The translations under genes and the position numbers were made by a program. Positions 27,039 through 35,868 of a stretch of DNA of 64,000 nt are shown in pieces. Position 1 is the first letter of the stretch; every line of letters begins with the position of its first letter. The DNA comes from WHUA01 sp963711215 (GTDB lineage: Bacteria; Pseudomonadota; Alphaproteobacteria; UBA8366). The stretch spans positions 62,001 to 126,000 of the forward strand of contig CAVQDH010000013.1 in assembly GCA_963711215.1 (NCBI GenBank). Reading direction: 5' to 3'. Under the pieces are notes generated by a model. The model worked only from the letters and a program-made list of their open reading frames with translations, searched no databases and had not been told where the DNA came from.

Positions 27039-27709
27039 CGGCCGGGGCGCAGCTCTCCTTCGAGTTCGATCACCGTCCGGCGATGGGCCAGGAAGACTTC
27101 CTGGTCGCGCCGTGCAACGAGGATGCGGTCGCCTGGATCGACGCATGGCCCGACTGGCCCGCGACCGCGCTCTGCATCTATGGGCCGGCCGGCTGCGGCA
27201 AGACGCATCTGGCGAATGTCTGGCGCGCCCGCAGCAACGCGCTGGCCGTTCCCGCCGGCGCGTTGCTGAGCCGGGGGCCGGCGGATGCGCTGGGCAACGC
27301 ATTGGCCTGTGTCGTCGAGGACGCGGCGGCGGCCGACGAAACCTCCCTGCTGCATCTGTTCAACTTGCTGGCCGAGCGGCGGGGGCACTTTTTGCTGACG
27401 GCGGAACAGCCGCCGGCCCGCTGGGACATCACGCTGGACGACCTGCGATCGCGTCTCCTGGCGGCGCCCGCGGCCGCGATCGGCGCCCCGGACGAAGGGC
27501 TGATCGGCGCCGTGATGATCAAGATGTTCGCCGACCGGCAGATCCAGGTGCCGCAGGATGTGATAACCTATCTCGTCATGCGAATCGAACGCTCGTTCGC
27601 CTGCGCGCGGCGGGTGGTCGAGCTGCTGGACCGTGCCGCTTTGTCGGCGCATCGGCGGCTGACGGTGCGCCTGGCGCGCGAAGTCCTGAGCGACCAGAAC
27701 ATAATCTAG
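27035..27709 (+). CDS. hda: DnaA-related regulatory inactivator Hda (HdaA)
   Basis: Hda with the sliding clamp stimulates DnaA-ATP hydrolysis after initiation. The 224-residue protein has the clamp-binding motif Q-L-S-F-E-F at residues 6-11, a P-loop G-P-A-G-C-G-K-T-H-L near 51-60, a degenerate Walker B (V-V-E-D) and a short AAA+ lid. It lacks the DnaA DNA-binding domain. The position after a PerM-type gene is standard in proteobacteria. Confidence 0.9.
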   Translation: MTAGAQLSFEFDHRPAMGQEDFLVAPCNEDAVAWIDAWPDWPATALCIYGPAGCGKTHLANVWRARSNALAVPAGALLSRGPADALGNALACVVEDAAAADETSLLHLFNLLAERRGHFLLTAEQPPARWDITLDDLRSRLLAAPAAAIGAPDEGLIGAVMIKMFADRQIQVPQDVITYLVMRIERSFACARRVVELLDRAALSAHRRLTVRLAREVLSDQNII

Positions 27710-27722
27710 GGAGCGCGGCGAA

Positions 27723-28502
27723 ATGGATCTCGGAATCAAAGGCAAGCGCGCCATCGTGTGCGCGGCTTCAAAAGGGTTGGGCAAGGGATGCGCCCGGTCG
27801 TTGGCGCGCGAAGGGGTCGAGCTGGTGATCAATGCGCGCAGCATGGATACGCTCGCCGCGACGGCGGAGGAAATCGCGCGAGAGACGGGTGTCCGCGTGA
27901 CGCCGGTCGCGGCCGACATCACCACCGAGGAAGGGCGCAAGGCGGTGCTGGCCGCATGCCCGGACCCGGACATCCTGGTCAATAACGCAGGCGGCCCGCC
28001 GCCGGGCGATTTCCGCGACTGGGACCGTGACGTGTGGATCAAGGCGCTGGACGGCAACATGCTATCGGCGATCTTCATGATCCGGGCGACGGTCGACCGG
28101 ATGATCGAGCGCAAGTTCGGGCGCATCGTCAACGTGACCTCGGCCACCGTGAAGGCGCCGATCGACGTGCTTGGCCTGTCGAACGGCGCCCGCGCCGGGC
28201 TGACGGGATTCATCGCGGGATTGTCGCGCGAAACCGTCGCCCACAACGTGACAATCAACAATCTGCTGCCGGGCCCGTTCCTCACTGACCGGATCATCAG
28301 CAACACGCGCTTCCGGGCGGAGAAGGCGGGCAAGACCTTCGAGGCGATGCTGGACGAGCGTAAGGCGGAAAATCCGGCGAAGCGCATCGGCGACCCGGCG
28401 GAATTCGGCGATGCCTGCGCGTATCTCTGCAGCGCCCAGGCAGGGTTCATCACCGGCCAGAATCTGCTGATGGACGGTGGCCACTATCCCGGTACGCTGT
28501 GA
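27723..28502 (+). CDS. SDR family protein lacking the catalytic Tyr-x-x-x-Lys
   Basis: The 259-residue protein follows the FabG-like SDR layout: A-A-S-K-G-L-G-K-G near residue 14, N-N-A-G-G-P near 88, the serine in N-V-T-S-A-T, and a C-terminal G-G-H. Where the Y-x-x-x-K pair should be it has L-S-N-G-A-R, so Tyr and Lys are both gone. A group of 3-oxoacyl-ACP-reductase-like SDRs with this change is known, with activity unclear. A ribosome site G-G-A-G precedes the ATG. A terminator hairpin follows. Confidence 0.8.
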   Translation: MDLGIKGKRAIVCAASKGLGKGCARSLAREGVELVINARSMDTLAATAEEIARETGVRVTPVAADITTEEGRKAVLAACPDPDILVNNAGGPPPGDFRDWDRDVWIKALDGNMLSAIFMIRATVDRMIERKFGRIVNVTSATVKAPIDVLGLSNGARAGLTGFIAGLSRETVAHNVTINNLLPGPFLTDRIISNTRFRAEKAGKTFEAMLDERKAENPAKRIGDPAEFGDACAYLCSAQAGFITGQNLLMDGGHYPGTL

Positions 28503-28508
28503 TCCATA

Positions 28509-28546
28509 GTAATGCCGGAGCGGCATTACGGTTATATTAAATTTTT
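28509..28546 (+). terminator. Rho-independent-type terminator after the SDR gene
   Basis: Arms GTAATGCC (28509-28516) and GGCATTAC (28522-28529) pair perfectly around a 5-base loop. They are followed by a T- and A-rich tract ending in five Ts, seven bases past the SDR stop. Confidence 0.65.
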
Positions 28547-28624
28547 GTGACACGGCAGTTTCCCGGTTTTCCGCCCGCTGCGAATATGGCTTGCTTGCCG
28601 CCGCGGGTGCACTGGGGTGGCAGG

Positions 28625-30145
28625 ATGCCTGAAGAGACAGAACTGAAACTGTCCGTACGGCCGGAGCATGCGGCGCGGATAAAGAAACATCCTCTCGTTC
28701 GACAATTAAGGTCCGGGCGTGCGCGCACGAGCCGCGTGGTCGGTACGTATTATGATACGCCGGATCTGTTGCTGAGCCGGCAAGCGCTGACCTTGCGCCT
28801 GCGCGACGCGAACCATCGCCGGGTCCAGACGTTGAAGCGGATGGGGCCGGACCGTGGCCCGATCGTCGTGCGCGACGAATGGGAGCACGAGGTCAACGGC
28901 CGCGTTCCCAATATCGACGTGTTCGAAGATGAGGATATCCGCCGCTTCTTTGCCGAGACGGGCGCCGCGGCGTCACTGCATCCGTTGTTCAAGACGGATG
29001 TGCGGCGCACGCTTTGGACCCTGCGCGACAAGGACGCCGAAATCGAGCTGGCGCTCGACATCGGCGAGATCCGCAGCGAGAAGGGCTCCAGCGCGCCGGT
29101 CTGCGAAGCCGAGCTCGAGCTCAAGTCCGGCGACCCCCGACGGCTGATCGACGTCGCCTTGGCGCTGAACGAGCGCATCGACTGCACCATTGCGCCGCTC
29201 AGCAAGGCCGCGCGCGGCTATGCGCTCTGCCGCGGCGAGCCGGTTGGGGCGGTGAAGGCGTCGGCGCTTGCGTTGCGGCGCGGTGCGACGGTTTGGCAGG
29301 CCTTCGTCGAGATCAGCCGCAATTGCCTGGCCCATCTTGAAGCTAACGATCCGGTGGCGCGCGCGGGCAAAGATCCCGAGGGCATTCACCAGGCGCGTGT
29401 CGCGATCCGCCGGCTGCGCGCCGCGTTCAAGGTCTTCAAGGCCGTCCTGCCGGAGGAGCGCCGGACTCATTTCATGAAAGAGCTGCGCTGGCTGCAGAAG
29501 CAACTCGGCGATGCGCGCGATCTCGACGTCTTCATGGCGGAGATGCTGACGCCGTTGCAGGCGCGCCTGCCGAAGGAGGCGGCGCTGCAGCAATTGAGAG
29601 CGCGTGTCGAGCGCGCGCGGCACGAGGCTTATGGCGGGGCGCGCGACGCCCTGATGTGCCGCCGCTACGGCAGGCTCCGCCTCGAGCTCGAGCGTTGGTT
29701 CCTCGAGCCGGTCGCGCCGGGCGGCGATCAGCCGCTGTCCCGCACCGTCAGATCCTTCGCCAAACGGTCGATCCGCAAGGCGCATGAGAAGGTAATGGCG
29801 TTCGACGACCACCTGCAGGCGATGAGCGACGCGGAGCTCCACGCGCTTCGCATTCGCGGCAAGCAGGCCCGCTATTGCGTCGAGTTCTTCGCCAGCATCT
29901 TCCCGGAACGCGCGGCCCGGCGACATGGCAAGGCGCTGGCGGCGCTGCAGGATTGCCTCGGCGCGCTCAACGACGGCGTCGTGGCACGGGAGATCCTGAA
30001 GCGTCTCGACAGCAAGGCCGATCCGCTCGACCCCCGCGTCGCACCCTATGTCTCGGGCTGGTTCGCCGGGCGCATTCACGACGAGCGCGGGAGGCTCGAA
30101 AAGATCTGGCCCAAATTGAGCGCGGTGGAGGCCTACTGGGACTAA
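28625..30145 (+). CDS. CYTH and CHAD domain-containing protein (inorganic triphosphatase type)
   Basis: The 506-residue protein has an N-terminal CYTH domain starting E-T-E-L-K-L-S (ExExK-like), with Y-Y-D-T-P, L-R-L-R and K-R-M-G segments up to about residue 205. A C-terminal CHAD helical domain follows (about 225-500) with H-Q-A-R-V-A-I-R-R-L-R and L-R-I-R-G-K-Q-A-R-Y. CYTH-CHAD proteins hydrolyse triphosphate and bind polyphosphate. PPK1 and Ppx nearby fit that. I start at ATG 28625, directly before the CYTH signature; an upstream frame start at 28547 adds residues unlike the family. Confidence 0.88.
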   Translation: MPEETELKLSVRPEHAARIKKHPLVRQLRSGRARTSRVVGTYYDTPDLLLSRQALTLRLRDANHRRVQTLKRMGPDRGPIVVRDEWEHEVNGRVPNIDVFEDEDIRRFFAETGAAASLHPLFKTDVRRTLWTLRDKDAEIELALDIGEIRSEKGSSAPVCEAELELKSGDPRRLIDVALALNERIDCTIAPLSKAARGYALCRGEPVGAVKASALALRRGATVWQAFVEISRNCLAHLEANDPVARAGKDPEGIHQARVAIRRLRAAFKVFKAVLPEERRTHFMKELRWLQKQLGDARDLDVFMAEMLTPLQARLPKEAALQQLRARVERARHEAYGGARDALMCRRYGRLRLELERWFLEPVAPGGDQPLSRTVRSFAKRSIRKAHEKVMAFDDHLQAMSDAELHALRIRGKQARYCVEFFASIFPERAARRHGKALAALQDCLGALNDGVVAREILKRLDSKADPLDPRVAPYVSGWFAGRIHDERGRLEKIWPKLSAVEAYWD

Positions 30146-30667
30146 GGGACGGCAGCGAGCGATCGCGGCGTGACCAGTCGGGCGAGTTGCCCGCCATGCT
30201 GCGTGAGGGACGACCACTGGGCGACCGGGCAGTCGATCTGCACGAGCGCGCCGGTCGGAAGCTTGTCCTCGATCGCCTGCCGGTTGTCGTTCTCATCCTC
30301 AGCCGATAGCATCAGGGCGAGGTCCTGCAGGCCGGGATTGTGGGCGATGACCATGACGCGCTGCCAGGCGCCATCCAGCTGCTTGAGCCTCACGAACAGC
30401 TTGGCGGCGGAGGCGAGGTAGAGCCGGTCCTCGAGCTGGATCGTCGCTTCGCCGCGGAGAAACGGCAGCACCAGGGCGAGGGTCTCGCGCGCCCGGCAGG
30501 CGGTCGAACACAGGATGAGATCGGGCGCGATGTCGTTATCGCGCAGGAAGGCCCCCGATGACGGGCGCACCCTTTCGGCCGCGGGCGTTGAGCGGCCGGT
30601 CGAAGTCTTCCTGGCCCTCCGTTTGCCATGACGATTTTGCGTGGCGGAGAAGGAAAATTCGGCGCAT
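30142..30667 (-). CDS. sixA: SixA-type phosphohistidine phosphatase (frameshifted as read)
   Basis: SixA is a histidine-phosphatase-fold enzyme of about 160-175 residues. Reading from ATG 30667 gives I-F-L-L-R-H-A-K-S-S-W, the R-H catalytic motif, and D-R-P-L-N-A-R-G. One extra G in the run near 30556 then shifts the frame, after which G-A-F-L-R-D-N, C-S-T-A-C-R-A-R-E-T and V-I-A-H-N-P-G follow. Corrected length is 174 residues. The 3' end overlaps the convergent CYTH-CHAD stop. Divergent from ppk1. Confidence 0.83.
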
Positions 30668-30786
30668 GAAAGCCCTTCCGGCAGGGGTTGCATCGTAATG
30701 TTTCGGTTATAGTTTTACTGTAAGATTGGGTCGCAAATCTGAACATATATCGAAGAAAACGTGAAGCGCCGGAGGAAGGCATCAAG

Positions 30787-32928
30787 GTGACGAGCGTAAA
30801 GGCGGAGGCCGCAGACCGCATCTCGATGGAAAGCAACGCCCGGTTCCTGAACCGGGAGCTCTCATGGCTCGGCTTCAATTCCCGGGTCCTGGAAGAGGCC
30901 TACAACACCAATCACCCCCTGCTCGAGCGTTTGCGCTTTCTTGCAATCTCTGCGAGCAACCTCGATGAATTCTACATGGTGCGCGTGGCCGGCTTGAAAG
31001 GCCAGGTCGCCGCCGGCGTCGTCCTGCCGAGCGCGGACGGATTGACCCCGGCGCAGCAGCTCGCCGCGATCGCGCATGAAGCCGGCATGCTGCTCGCCGA
31101 GCAGCAGCGGTGCTGGCGCCGCCTCAGGAAGGATCTGGCGGCGGCGGGCATTACCGTCGTGCGGCCCGAGGAGCTGGCGAAGGACGACCTGACCTGGCTG
31201 GAAAGCTGTTTCACCGAGCAGCTGTTTCCCGTGCTCACGCCCTTCGCGGTCGATCCGGCCCATCCGTTTCCGTTCATCCTGAACAAGGGACTGGTGCTTG
31301 TGCTCGACATGCGCCGCCCGGCGGACGGCAAGACCCTGACCGGGCTCGTCTCCATCGGTCATATGGAGCGGTTCATCCGGATTCCCGGCGACGCGGTCCG
31401 GTTCGTCCTGCTCGAGAACGTCATCGCCTGCTTCCTCAATCAGCTGTTCCCAGGGTTCGAGATCACCGGCCAGGGGAATTTCCGCGTGATCCGCGACAGC
31501 GAGATGGAAATCGACGAAGAAGCGGAAGACCTGGTGCGCACGTTCGAATCCGCGCTCAAGCGCCGGCGGCGCGGCAACGTCATTCGCCTGACCGTCGATG
31601 CGGGCATGACCGAGCATCTGCGCCAGTTCGTCGAGGAGCAGCTCGGCGTCGTTCCGGAAGACTGCTTCGCGCTGGAGGAAGTGCTGGGCCTTGCCGACGT
31701 CAAGGGGATGATCGTCGACGACCGCAAGGATCTGCAATTCACGCCGTTCAACGCGCGCTTTCCGGAGCGCATCCGCGATTTCGGCGGCGACTGCTTCGCG
31801 GCGATCCGCGCCAAGGACATCATCGTCCATCACCCCTATGAAAGCTTCGACGTCGTCGTGCAGTTCCTGAAGCAGGCGGCGCGCGACCCCGCGGTGGTCG
31901 CGATCAAGCAGACGCTCTACCGCACCTCCGACGATTCGCCCATCGTGAAGGCGCTGGTCGAGGCGGCCGAGGCCGGCAAGGCGGTGACCGCGATGGTCGA
32001 GCTGAAGGCGCGCTTCGACGAGGCGGCGAACATCCGCTGGGCACGCGACCTGGAACGTGCAGGCGCACAGGTGGTCTACGGCTTCGTCGACCTGAAGACG
32101 CACGCCAAGGTGTCGCTGGTGGTGCGCCGCGAAGCCGGCCGCCTCAACACCTATGTCCATTTCGGAACCGGCAACTATCACCCGATCACGGCGCTCATCT
32201 ACACCGACCTGAGCTTCTTTTCCTGCGACCGGGCGCTCGGCCGCGACGCCGCGAAGCTGTTCAACTACATGACCGGCTATGCGACGCCCGACGCGATGGA
32301 GAAGCTCTCGATCGCGCCGCTGACGCTGCGCAGCACGCTGCGCAGGCTGATCGACGAGGAGATCGATCACGCGCGCGCCGGCCGCCCGGCCCAGATCTGG
32401 GCCAAGATGAACAGCCTCGTCGACTCGGACATCATTGACGCGCTCTATCGCGCCAGTCAGGCGGGGGTGGATATCGAGCTCGTCATCCGTGGCATCTGCT
32501 GCCTCAGGCCCGGAATTCCGGGGCTTTCCGAAAATATCCGGGTCAAGAGCATCATTGGGCGTTTCCTCGAGCACGGCCGGATCGTATGTTTCGGCGCGGG
32601 CAAGGGGCTCCCGTCGCCAGAGGCGAAGGTCTTCATCTCTTCCGCCGACTGGATGCCGCGCAACTTGAACCGGCGGGTCGAATCCCTGGTCCCGATCGAG
32701 AATCCGACGGTGAAGAAGCAGGTGCTCGAGCAGATCATGGTGGCGAACTTGAACGACGAAGCGCAGAGCTGGGAGATGCTGCCGGACGGCAGCTTCCGTC
32801 GCGTCAAGGCGGCGATCAACGCCTTCAGCGCGCACACCTATTTCATGACCAATCCCAGCCTGTCCGGGCGCGGCAGCGCCTTGAAGCGGTCCCGGCCGGT
32901 GCGTCCTTTGAAATTGAGGCGAGCCTGA
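30787..32928 (+). CDS. ppk: Polyphosphate kinase 1
   Basis: PPK1 polymerises the ATP gamma-phosphate into polyphosphate. The 713-residue protein has the N domain start R-F-L-N-R-E-L-S-W-L, the head domain, and two PLD-like catalytic domains with D-L-K-T-H-A-K, holding the autophosphorylated histidine (about residue 440), and a second motif near R-G-I-C-C-L-R-P-G. I keep GTG 30787, which has GGAGGA upstream; ATG 30826 is a shorter choice. It is followed within five bases by the Ppx gene. Confidence 0.95.
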   Translation: MTSVKAEAADRISMESNARFLNRELSWLGFNSRVLEEAYNTNHPLLERLRFLAISASNLDEFYMVRVAGLKGQVAAGVVLPSADGLTPAQQLAAIAHEAGMLLAEQQRCWRRLRKDLAAAGITVVRPEELAKDDLTWLESCFTEQLFPVLTPFAVDPAHPFPFILNKGLVLVLDMRRPADGKTLTGLVSIGHMERFIRIPGDAVRFVLLENVIACFLNQLFPGFEITGQGNFRVIRDSEMEIDEEAEDLVRTFESALKRRRRGNVIRLTVDAGMTEHLRQFVEEQLGVVPEDCFALEEVLGLADVKGMIVDDRKDLQFTPFNARFPERIRDFGGDCFAAIRAKDIIVHHPYESFDVVVQFLKQAARDPAVVAIKQTLYRTSDDSPIVKALVEAAEAGKAVTAMVELKARFDEAANIRWARDLERAGAQVVYGFVDLKTHAKVSLVVRREAGRLNTYVHFGTGNYHPITALIYTDLSFFSCDRALGRDAAKLFNYMTGYATPDAMEKLSIAPLTLRSTLRRLIDEEIDHARAGRPAQIWAKMNSLVDSDIIDALYRASQAGVDIELVIRGICCLRPGIPGLSENIRVKSIIGRFLEHGRIVCFGAGKGLPSPEAKVFISSADWMPRNLNRRVESLVPIENPTVKKQVLEQIMVANLNDEAQSWEMLPDGSFRRVKAAINAFSAHTYFMTNPSLSGRGSALKRSRPVRPLKLRRA

Positions 32929-32932
32929 ACGC

Positions 32933-34483
32933 GTGCCAGGCATTCTGACGCGGGGCAATACATCAGACGTGGTGGCCGACAACAATCCGGTTGCTGTTGT
33001 CGACATCGGATCGAATTCGATTCGCCTCGTGGTCTACGAATGCGCCGAGCGGACGCCGACCCCCGTCTTCAATGAAAAAGTCCTGTGCGGTCTGGCGCGC
33101 GGCCTGAGCACGACCGGCAAGCTGTCGGTCGACGGCGTGCGGATGGCGCTGGAGAGCCTCGCGCGGTTCCGCGCGCTGACGGACGCGATGGGGGTGGAGC
33201 GCATCGACGTCGTCGGCACCGCCGCGGTCCGCGACGCTGCGAACGGCGGCGAATTCGTCGATCTCGTCCGCGATCGCTGCAATTTTCAGGTTCGCATCCT
33301 CAGCGGCGAGGAAGAGGCGCGTCTGTCGGCGCTCGGCGTCCTGTCCGGCATTCCGGAAGCGGACGGCCTGATGGGCGACCTCGGCGGCGGCAGCGTCGAG
33401 CTGGTGCGTGTTGGCGATGGAGAGACGGGCGCGCATGTGACGCGTCCGCTCGGTCCTCTTCGCTTGATGGACGCGGCCGACGGCAACCTCTCCAAGGCCC
33501 GCAAGATCATCGACAAGGAGCTGGCCGACCTCGCCTGGCTGCCCGAAGCGAAGGGCAAGCGCTTCTATCCGGTCGGCGGTGCGTGGCGCGCGCTGGCGCG
33601 GGTGCACATGGCGCAGTCGGGCTATCCGCTGCACGTCATCCATCAGTACACCATTCGCGCCAAGGCGATGCTCGACTTCACGCAGCTGGTCAGCCCGCTC
33701 AGCCCGAACACCCTGCGCAAGACGCCGGGCGTGTCGCGCGCGCGCGCCGAGGGCATTCCCTATGCGGCCTATCTGATGCAGCGGCTGGTCGAGGTGACCG
33801 GCGTGCAGGACGTGGTGTTCTCGGCCTTCGGCCTCAGGGAAGGCTGCCTCTATGACCGGCTGTCGCCGGCCGAGCGCCGGATCGACCCGCTGCTCTTCGC
33901 CTGCCAGCGGGAGGCGGGGCGGGTGGGCCGCGTCACGGCCAACGGCGAGTTCCTGTTCAACTGGATGTCGCCGCTCTTCCCGGACGAGACGGCGCGCCAG
34001 CAGCGGCTGCGGCTGGCGGCGTGTCACCTGGCGGATATCGGCTGGTCGGAGCATCCCGATTACCGGGCCGAGATGGTGTTCGACCGCATCCTCCGGCATT
34101 CCACCGTCGGGACCGATCATCCCGGCCGGGTGTTCATGGCGCTGGCCGTCGCTTCGCGGCATTCCATGCTCAAGAAGGATCTGATCCGGCAAGAGGCCGG
34201 AACGCTGCTCAGCGAAGAGGAGGAGACCAGGGCGCGCAGCGTCGGGCTCGCCATGCGGCTCGGCTACGCCTTTTCCGGCGGCGTGATCGCGCTGCTGGCG
34301 CAGATGCGCCTGCGCCGCGACGCCAACAAGGTGACGCTGTCGCTGCCGGAGCATGCGGACATCCTCGTCGGCGACGTCGTGGAACGGCGCTTCCACGCGC
34401 TGGCGCGGCTCTTGTCCTGCGAGGGATCGATCGAATACTACAAGCCGGCAAATTCGCGGCCGGCCGCGCAGAAATCCGCCTGA
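32933..34483 (+). CDS. ppx: Ppx/GppA exopolyphosphatase family protein
   Basis: It hydrolyses terminal phosphate from polyphosphate, or pppGpp. The 516-residue protein has the ASKHA motif V-D-I-G-S-N-S-I-R-L (about 23-32), S-G-E-E-E-A-R-L-S and D-L-G-G-G-S-V-E-L, and a helical HD-like C-terminal part. It opens at GTG 32933 four bases after ppk, a frequent operon pairing. Which substrate it prefers cannot be read from sequence. Confidence 0.9.
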   Translation: MPGILTRGNTSDVVADNNPVAVVDIGSNSIRLVVYECAERTPTPVFNEKVLCGLARGLSTTGKLSVDGVRMALESLARFRALTDAMGVERIDVVGTAAVRDAANGGEFVDLVRDRCNFQVRILSGEEEARLSALGVLSGIPEADGLMGDLGGGSVELVRVGDGETGAHVTRPLGPLRLMDAADGNLSKARKIIDKELADLAWLPEAKGKRFYPVGGAWRALARVHMAQSGYPLHVIHQYTIRAKAMLDFTQLVSPLSPNTLRKTPGVSRARAEGIPYAAYLMQRLVEVTGVQDVVFSAFGLREGCLYDRLSPAERRIDPLLFACQREAGRVGRVTANGEFLFNWMSPLFPDETARQQRLRLAACHLADIGWSEHPDYRAEMVFDRILRHSTVGTDHPGRVFMALAVASRHSMLKKDLIRQEAGTLLSEEEETRARSVGLAMRLGYAFSGGVIALLAQMRLRRDANKVTLSLPEHADILVGDVVERRFHALARLLSCEGSIEYYKPANSRPAAQKSA

Positions 34484-34526
34484 GCGGCGACCGGCGCGCC
34501 GCGGCCCGATCCGGCGCAATCCGCCT

Positions 34527-35696
34527 CTACGCCCGCCCGTGCTCGGTCTTGATGACGGTGACGTGCCCGCTTTGCGAGGACAGGGCGACGCGGCCGTGCT
34601 TGAGATCCAGCGCCACCTTGCCGAACAGATCGCGCCGCCAGCCTTTCAGCGCCGGTACGTCCGCCCTGTCGTCCGCCGCGATGCGCATCAGATCGTCGGA
34701 GCTGGCGACGAGACGGCTGGCGACGTTGTTCTTCTCGCATTCGTGCTTCAGCAGGACTTTCAGCAGGTCGGTCAGCGGGCCGATGCCCTGCGGCAGCCGC
34801 TCGCGCTTGGGGCGGGCGGGGATTTCCTCCTCGGGCAGCTTGAAGCCGCGTTTGACCGCCTGAATCATGCCGGCGCCCATCTTGCCCTCGGCGAAGCCTT
34901 TCGACAGGCCGCGCGTCCGCCCAAGCGCCTCTTCGGTCTGCGGCGCGTGCGCCGCGATGTCCAGGAGGGAGTCGTCGCGCAGGATCCGGTTGCGCGGGAT
35001 GTCGCGCTTCTGGGCCTCGCGCTCGCGCCAGGCGGCGATCTCCTTCAGGACGGCGTAGAAGCGGCGGTTGCCCCCGCGCAGCTTCAGGCGCCGCCAGGCC
35101 TCTTCGGGGTCGAGCCGGTAGGTCGCGGGATCGGTCAGGGTCGCCATCTCTTCGTCGAGCCATTCGGCGCGGCCGGATTCCTCCAGGCGGCGGGACAGCT
35201 CCTCGTAGACCGGGCGCAGATGCACCACGTCGGCCAGGGCGTATTCCAGCTGCTTCTGGGTCAGCGGGCGGCGCGACCAGTCGGCGAAGCGCGACATCTT
35301 GTCGAGCGGCTCGCCGACGATCGTGCCGACGATGGTCTCGTAGCCGACCTGGTCGCCGAATCCGCAGACCATGGCGGCGACCTGGGTGTCGAAGATCGGT
35401 GCGGGCACCTTGCCCATCCGGTGGAAAAAGATCTCGAGATCCTGCCGCGCCGCGTGAAAGACCTTCAACACCTTAGGGTTGACGAACAGGCGGTCGAGCG
35501 GCGACAGGTCGATGCCCTTGGCCATCGGGTCGATGACGACGGATTCCTCCGGCCCGGCGACCTGGACCAGGCAGAGGATCGGCCAATAGGTCTTGTCGCG
35601 CAGAAACTCGGTGTCGACGGTAATATAGGAAGCGCGCGCCTGGCGCCGGCAGAATTCCTTTAGCTCCGCGCTATCCGTGATCGGGGTGATTGCCAT
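34527..35696 (-). CDS. rnd: Ribonuclease D
   Basis: RNase D trims tRNA 3' ends. The 389-residue protein has the DEDD exonuclease motifs V-D-T-E-F (about 27-31), F-H-A-A-R-Q-D-L and the late Y-A-L-A-D-V segment, followed by an HRDC domain (A-x-W-R-E-x-x-A-Q) from about 210. I start at ATG 35696; the open frame extends further upstream but without family likeness. Divergent from aspS. Confidence 0.92.
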   Translation of the reverse strand: MAITPITDSAELKEFCRRQARASYITVDTEFLRDKTYWPILCLVQVAGPEESVVIDPMAKGIDLSPLDRLFVNPKVLKVFHAARQDLEIFFHRMGKVPAPIFDTQVAAMVCGFGDQVGYETIVGTIVGEPLDKMSRFADWSRRPLTQKQLEYALADVVHLRPVYEELSRRLEESGRAEWLDEEMATLTDPATYRLDPEEAWRRLKLRGGNRRFYAVLKEIAAWREREAQKRDIPRNRILRDDSLLDIAAHAPQTEEALGRTRGLSKGFAEGKMGAGMIQAVKRGFKLPEEEIPARPKRERLPQGIGPLTDLLKVLLKHECEKNNVASRLVASSDDLMRIAADDRADVPALKGWRRDLFGKVALDLKHGRVALSSQSGHVTVIKTEHGRA

Positions 35697-35868
35697 ACTG
35701 CTCACATACACGCAATCCGCCGCGCGCGGAAGGGCAGGGCGGCGGCGGCCGGGGACGGCTTTCCCCGCGATCGATTGCCGCGCGCCGAAATCAGGGATTT
35801 CCTTGACAAACCGCGCGAATCCGTGACCTTTGCGCGGCAAATCCGAACTCCCCGAAGCCAGGGCCGTC

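Noticed and set aside
25526..27709. A 727-codon frame joining the pgsA-like gene to hda
   Set aside because: It crosses the whole PerM-type gene in the wrong frame and exists only because the pgsA-like stop is out of frame.
30668..30786. A Pho box before ppk1
   Set aside because: The gap has CTGTAAG and nearby words but no two properly spaced CTGTCAT-like repeats.
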